From Taxillus chinensis (lineage: Eukaryota; Streptophyta; Magnoliopsida; Santalales; Loranthaceae), in NCBI GenBank assembly GCA_023512835.1, contig CM042090.1, positions 10,695,343 to 10,759,342 of the forward strand: a stretch of 64,000 nt of DNA. Direction: 5' to 3'. The translations under genes and the position numbers were made by a program. Position 1 is the stretch's first letter; the number at the start of each line of letters is the position of its first letter. The notes under the pieces are model-generated. The model saw only the letters and a list, made by a program, of their open reading frames with translations, was not told the DNA's origin and ran no database searches. Below, piece by piece: positions 62,226 through 64,000 of the stretch.

Positions 62226-64000
62226 TCAGAAGGTTGGACAACCTTTAACTGTGACACCTTGCGCTCTAGGACAAGAAGCCAAAGGGCAGCCATCGGAGTC
62301 TCCTCCCCACCAGTCCAGGCTCACTTGATGAATCCCTAAGCACAGGTATAGCATCACCCCCATGAATGCCAATCCAGCATCCAGGGCCCCAGACAGCACA
62401 TAGTTGTGGCGACTCCACCACTGGCGGTGGTACCGGTAGGCCACAAACCCTGAGAAGAAGGCAATGACGATCCAGCTGGTGTAGTTCACAGTGGTGGCGG
62501 GAGGCATACTCACTGTGGCACCCAAGAGTACGGGCATGGTAATGAGCCGGATCCAGTGTCTGTTTGGAAAGGCCTTGTGCGCAAACCACACCAGGAGAGG
62601 GGACATGGCCCCTGCCAGGAAAAACCAATTAACGGCCGAGTAATGCCCAAGGTCACCGAATATTCTGCGTGGCCCGATTAGACCCCAGATGACGGAGGCA
62701 TCATAGAAGACATGATCACCAGGGCAAGTCCACTGGCTCCCCACTGGCAGCAATGCTCTGTCGCATATGTTTGAGACCGTGCCCATGAGCCACCATGATG
62801 TTCCGAGATGCACAAATGCTGCCAATGTTGAACCAACAACCTGCTCAGAACATACAAAACTTTATGGATTGGAAGTATTACAACATATTTTGGCAATCAT
62901 CAAAGTGCTGAAACATCCAACTATGGTAGTTTCCTTAATCTCCTGGACACAATACATTAGGTGGGGGAGGACTATTAACCTGTGCCATGAACATAGTTCT
63001 AGGAGGAATTTTCATGTAATGGCCAAGCTTGAAGTCCTGCAGGAAGGCCATTCCCTGTTTCATGCTTATGTATCCGTAAACTTTGAAGAGCATATTGGCC
63101 ACGGGATATCCTGGGTACAGGTACCCGATTATGTACTCAGTGATCACATTAAGTGCAGGGGTCTGATTTGTTGTGGCGGTGATGACACCCACCGGCAGAG
63201 TGAAAAAGACAGCGAGGGCACAGGCAAGAAAAATACCCCACCATGGCAATTGGAGCTGATCATTGTAGTAATGGCACGCAAGTAAGGCCACTGTGATGGT
63301 CACCAAGAGGATGCACATGAACCACCACTGAGGGACTGGCTTGTATTTCCTCATTAGCTTCGTGTGCACATCCATCTTGTTCTCCCGGAAGGCAGACTTG
63401 CTCAACCCCCATATCTCCCTAAACCCTTTAGACAGTGAGTACAACTGACACTACCCACGCACTTCGTTGCCCAACTGTGCATACACGTTTGATAAAATGC
63501 TTGAAAGAAAGAACAGTTTCTAGGAAGTAAAACACAAATTTAAGAAAAGGGTCACTAATTCAAGGTTCTTGAAAAGGAAAAAAAAAACTTTCGAGGAATT
63601 TTAGAGGTCGCAACATTGTCTATACGATGGTAGTTCCAAATTAAGAAAAGGGTCATTGCTACGAACACAATCACACATGCAACGAGAGAGAAAACTTCAC
63701 CTCCCGTGGAAGAGGAACACGTGAACAACAGTGGCGGTGAGGCAGGCGAAACAAGTGCCGTAGGTGGAGATTGCAAAGAAGGTGCTGAGATAGAGAGGAC
63801 CTTGGTGCTCGTAGGCCTCTATGTCAAGGTAAAAATTGGGGTTAATAATGGCTGAGATGTTGTAATTTTGGCCAGAGGACGTGAACAAGCCGTCCGAGAA
63901 GATGGGAAACGCCTTGGCGTTGTAGAGATTGAGGCAGTAGGCGAGAGGCGTGATCACGTACACCACCAGCAAAAACCCAGCTGCAATGTTGACGGTGGCG
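62226..64000 (-). CDS. OPT: Oligopeptide transporter (OPT family), 3' three exons, 5' partial
   Basis: Proton-coupled membrane carriers of this family move small peptides, glutathione-like compounds or metal chelates. Exons in transcript order: 64000-63701 (open at the right edge), 63418-62980, 62840-62226, all GT..AG and phase-consistent. Family landmarks: [17 protein letters not shown] and [19 protein letters not shown] joined to [94 protein letters not shown]; and the Cys-containing tail [18 protein letters not shown]. At least eight hydrophobic segments are visible, including [18 protein letters not shown] and [17 protein letters not shown]. No stop or frameshift was seen. It resembles the plant PT clade rather than the yellow-stripe-like clade. 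The 5' half lies outside the window. Confidence 0.94.

Noticed and set aside
62767..63285. Plus-strand 172-aa ORF
   Set aside because: Antisense to the OPT exons, which have clear family motifs and splice sites.

Overview
This is a nuclear chromosome segment from a flowering plant. The evidence is intron-split genes with GT..AG junctions, plastid and plant-specific protein families (leaf-type ferredoxin-NADP reductase, thaumatin-like proteins, a plant OPT transporter, a CCHC cold-shock protein), and many plant LTR retrotransposons and MITEs in a very AT-rich matrix. The thaumatin-like and cold-shock exons are strikingly GC-rich against that background, which hints at a monocot or another GC-heterogeneous lineage, but this is weak evidence. 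I see no tRNA, rRNA, CRISPR or prokaryotic features.

Genes, left to right. (1) 2086-3759 (+): the last six exons of a leaf-type ferredoxin-NADP reductase; the 5' exons are not in the window. (2) 4567-6300 (-): an unidentified spliced gene with a 604-bp TRIM retrotransposon in its last exon. It lies head-to-head with (3) 6649-7320 (+): an intronless cold-shock-domain/zinc-knuckle protein. (4) 15132-16538 (+) and (5) 47611-48787 (+): two three-exon thaumatin-like proteins with identical exon-1 lengths and hydrophobic C-terminal tails, evidently paralogues. (6) 58235-61571 (-): calmodulin-lysine N-methyltransferase in seven exons, with an apparent +1 frameshift in the last exon. (7) 62226-64000 (-): the 3' part of an oligopeptide transporter that runs off the right edge.

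The rest is transposon-rich. Between the two thaumatin-like genes lie: a ~1.5-kb tandem segmental duplication (16860-24026), one copy of which is split by a deleted Ty3/gypsy element (19281-23532, TSD cctac); a very young, full-length Ty1/copia element with an uninterrupted 1368-codon polyprotein and LTRs differing at 1 of 320 bases (26764-31548, TSD gatca); a 1.8-kb non-autonomous LTR element (34264-36064); a hAT-type MITE with an 8-bp TSD (38769-39212); and a solo LTR inserted inside another LTR of its own family (42559-44918, TSD ggttc). Further right are a Tourist-like MITE (49715-49980), a relict of the 34-kb LTR family (~55199-55500) and a 41-base G homopolymer (56989-57029).

The genes do not form a pathway; this is ordinary plant gene order diluted by transposons. 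I found no convincing new biological system. The points most worth a second look are the TRIM insertion in a coding exon, the frameshifted methyltransferase, the near-intact copia element, the same-family nested solo LTR, and the thaumatin-like pair.
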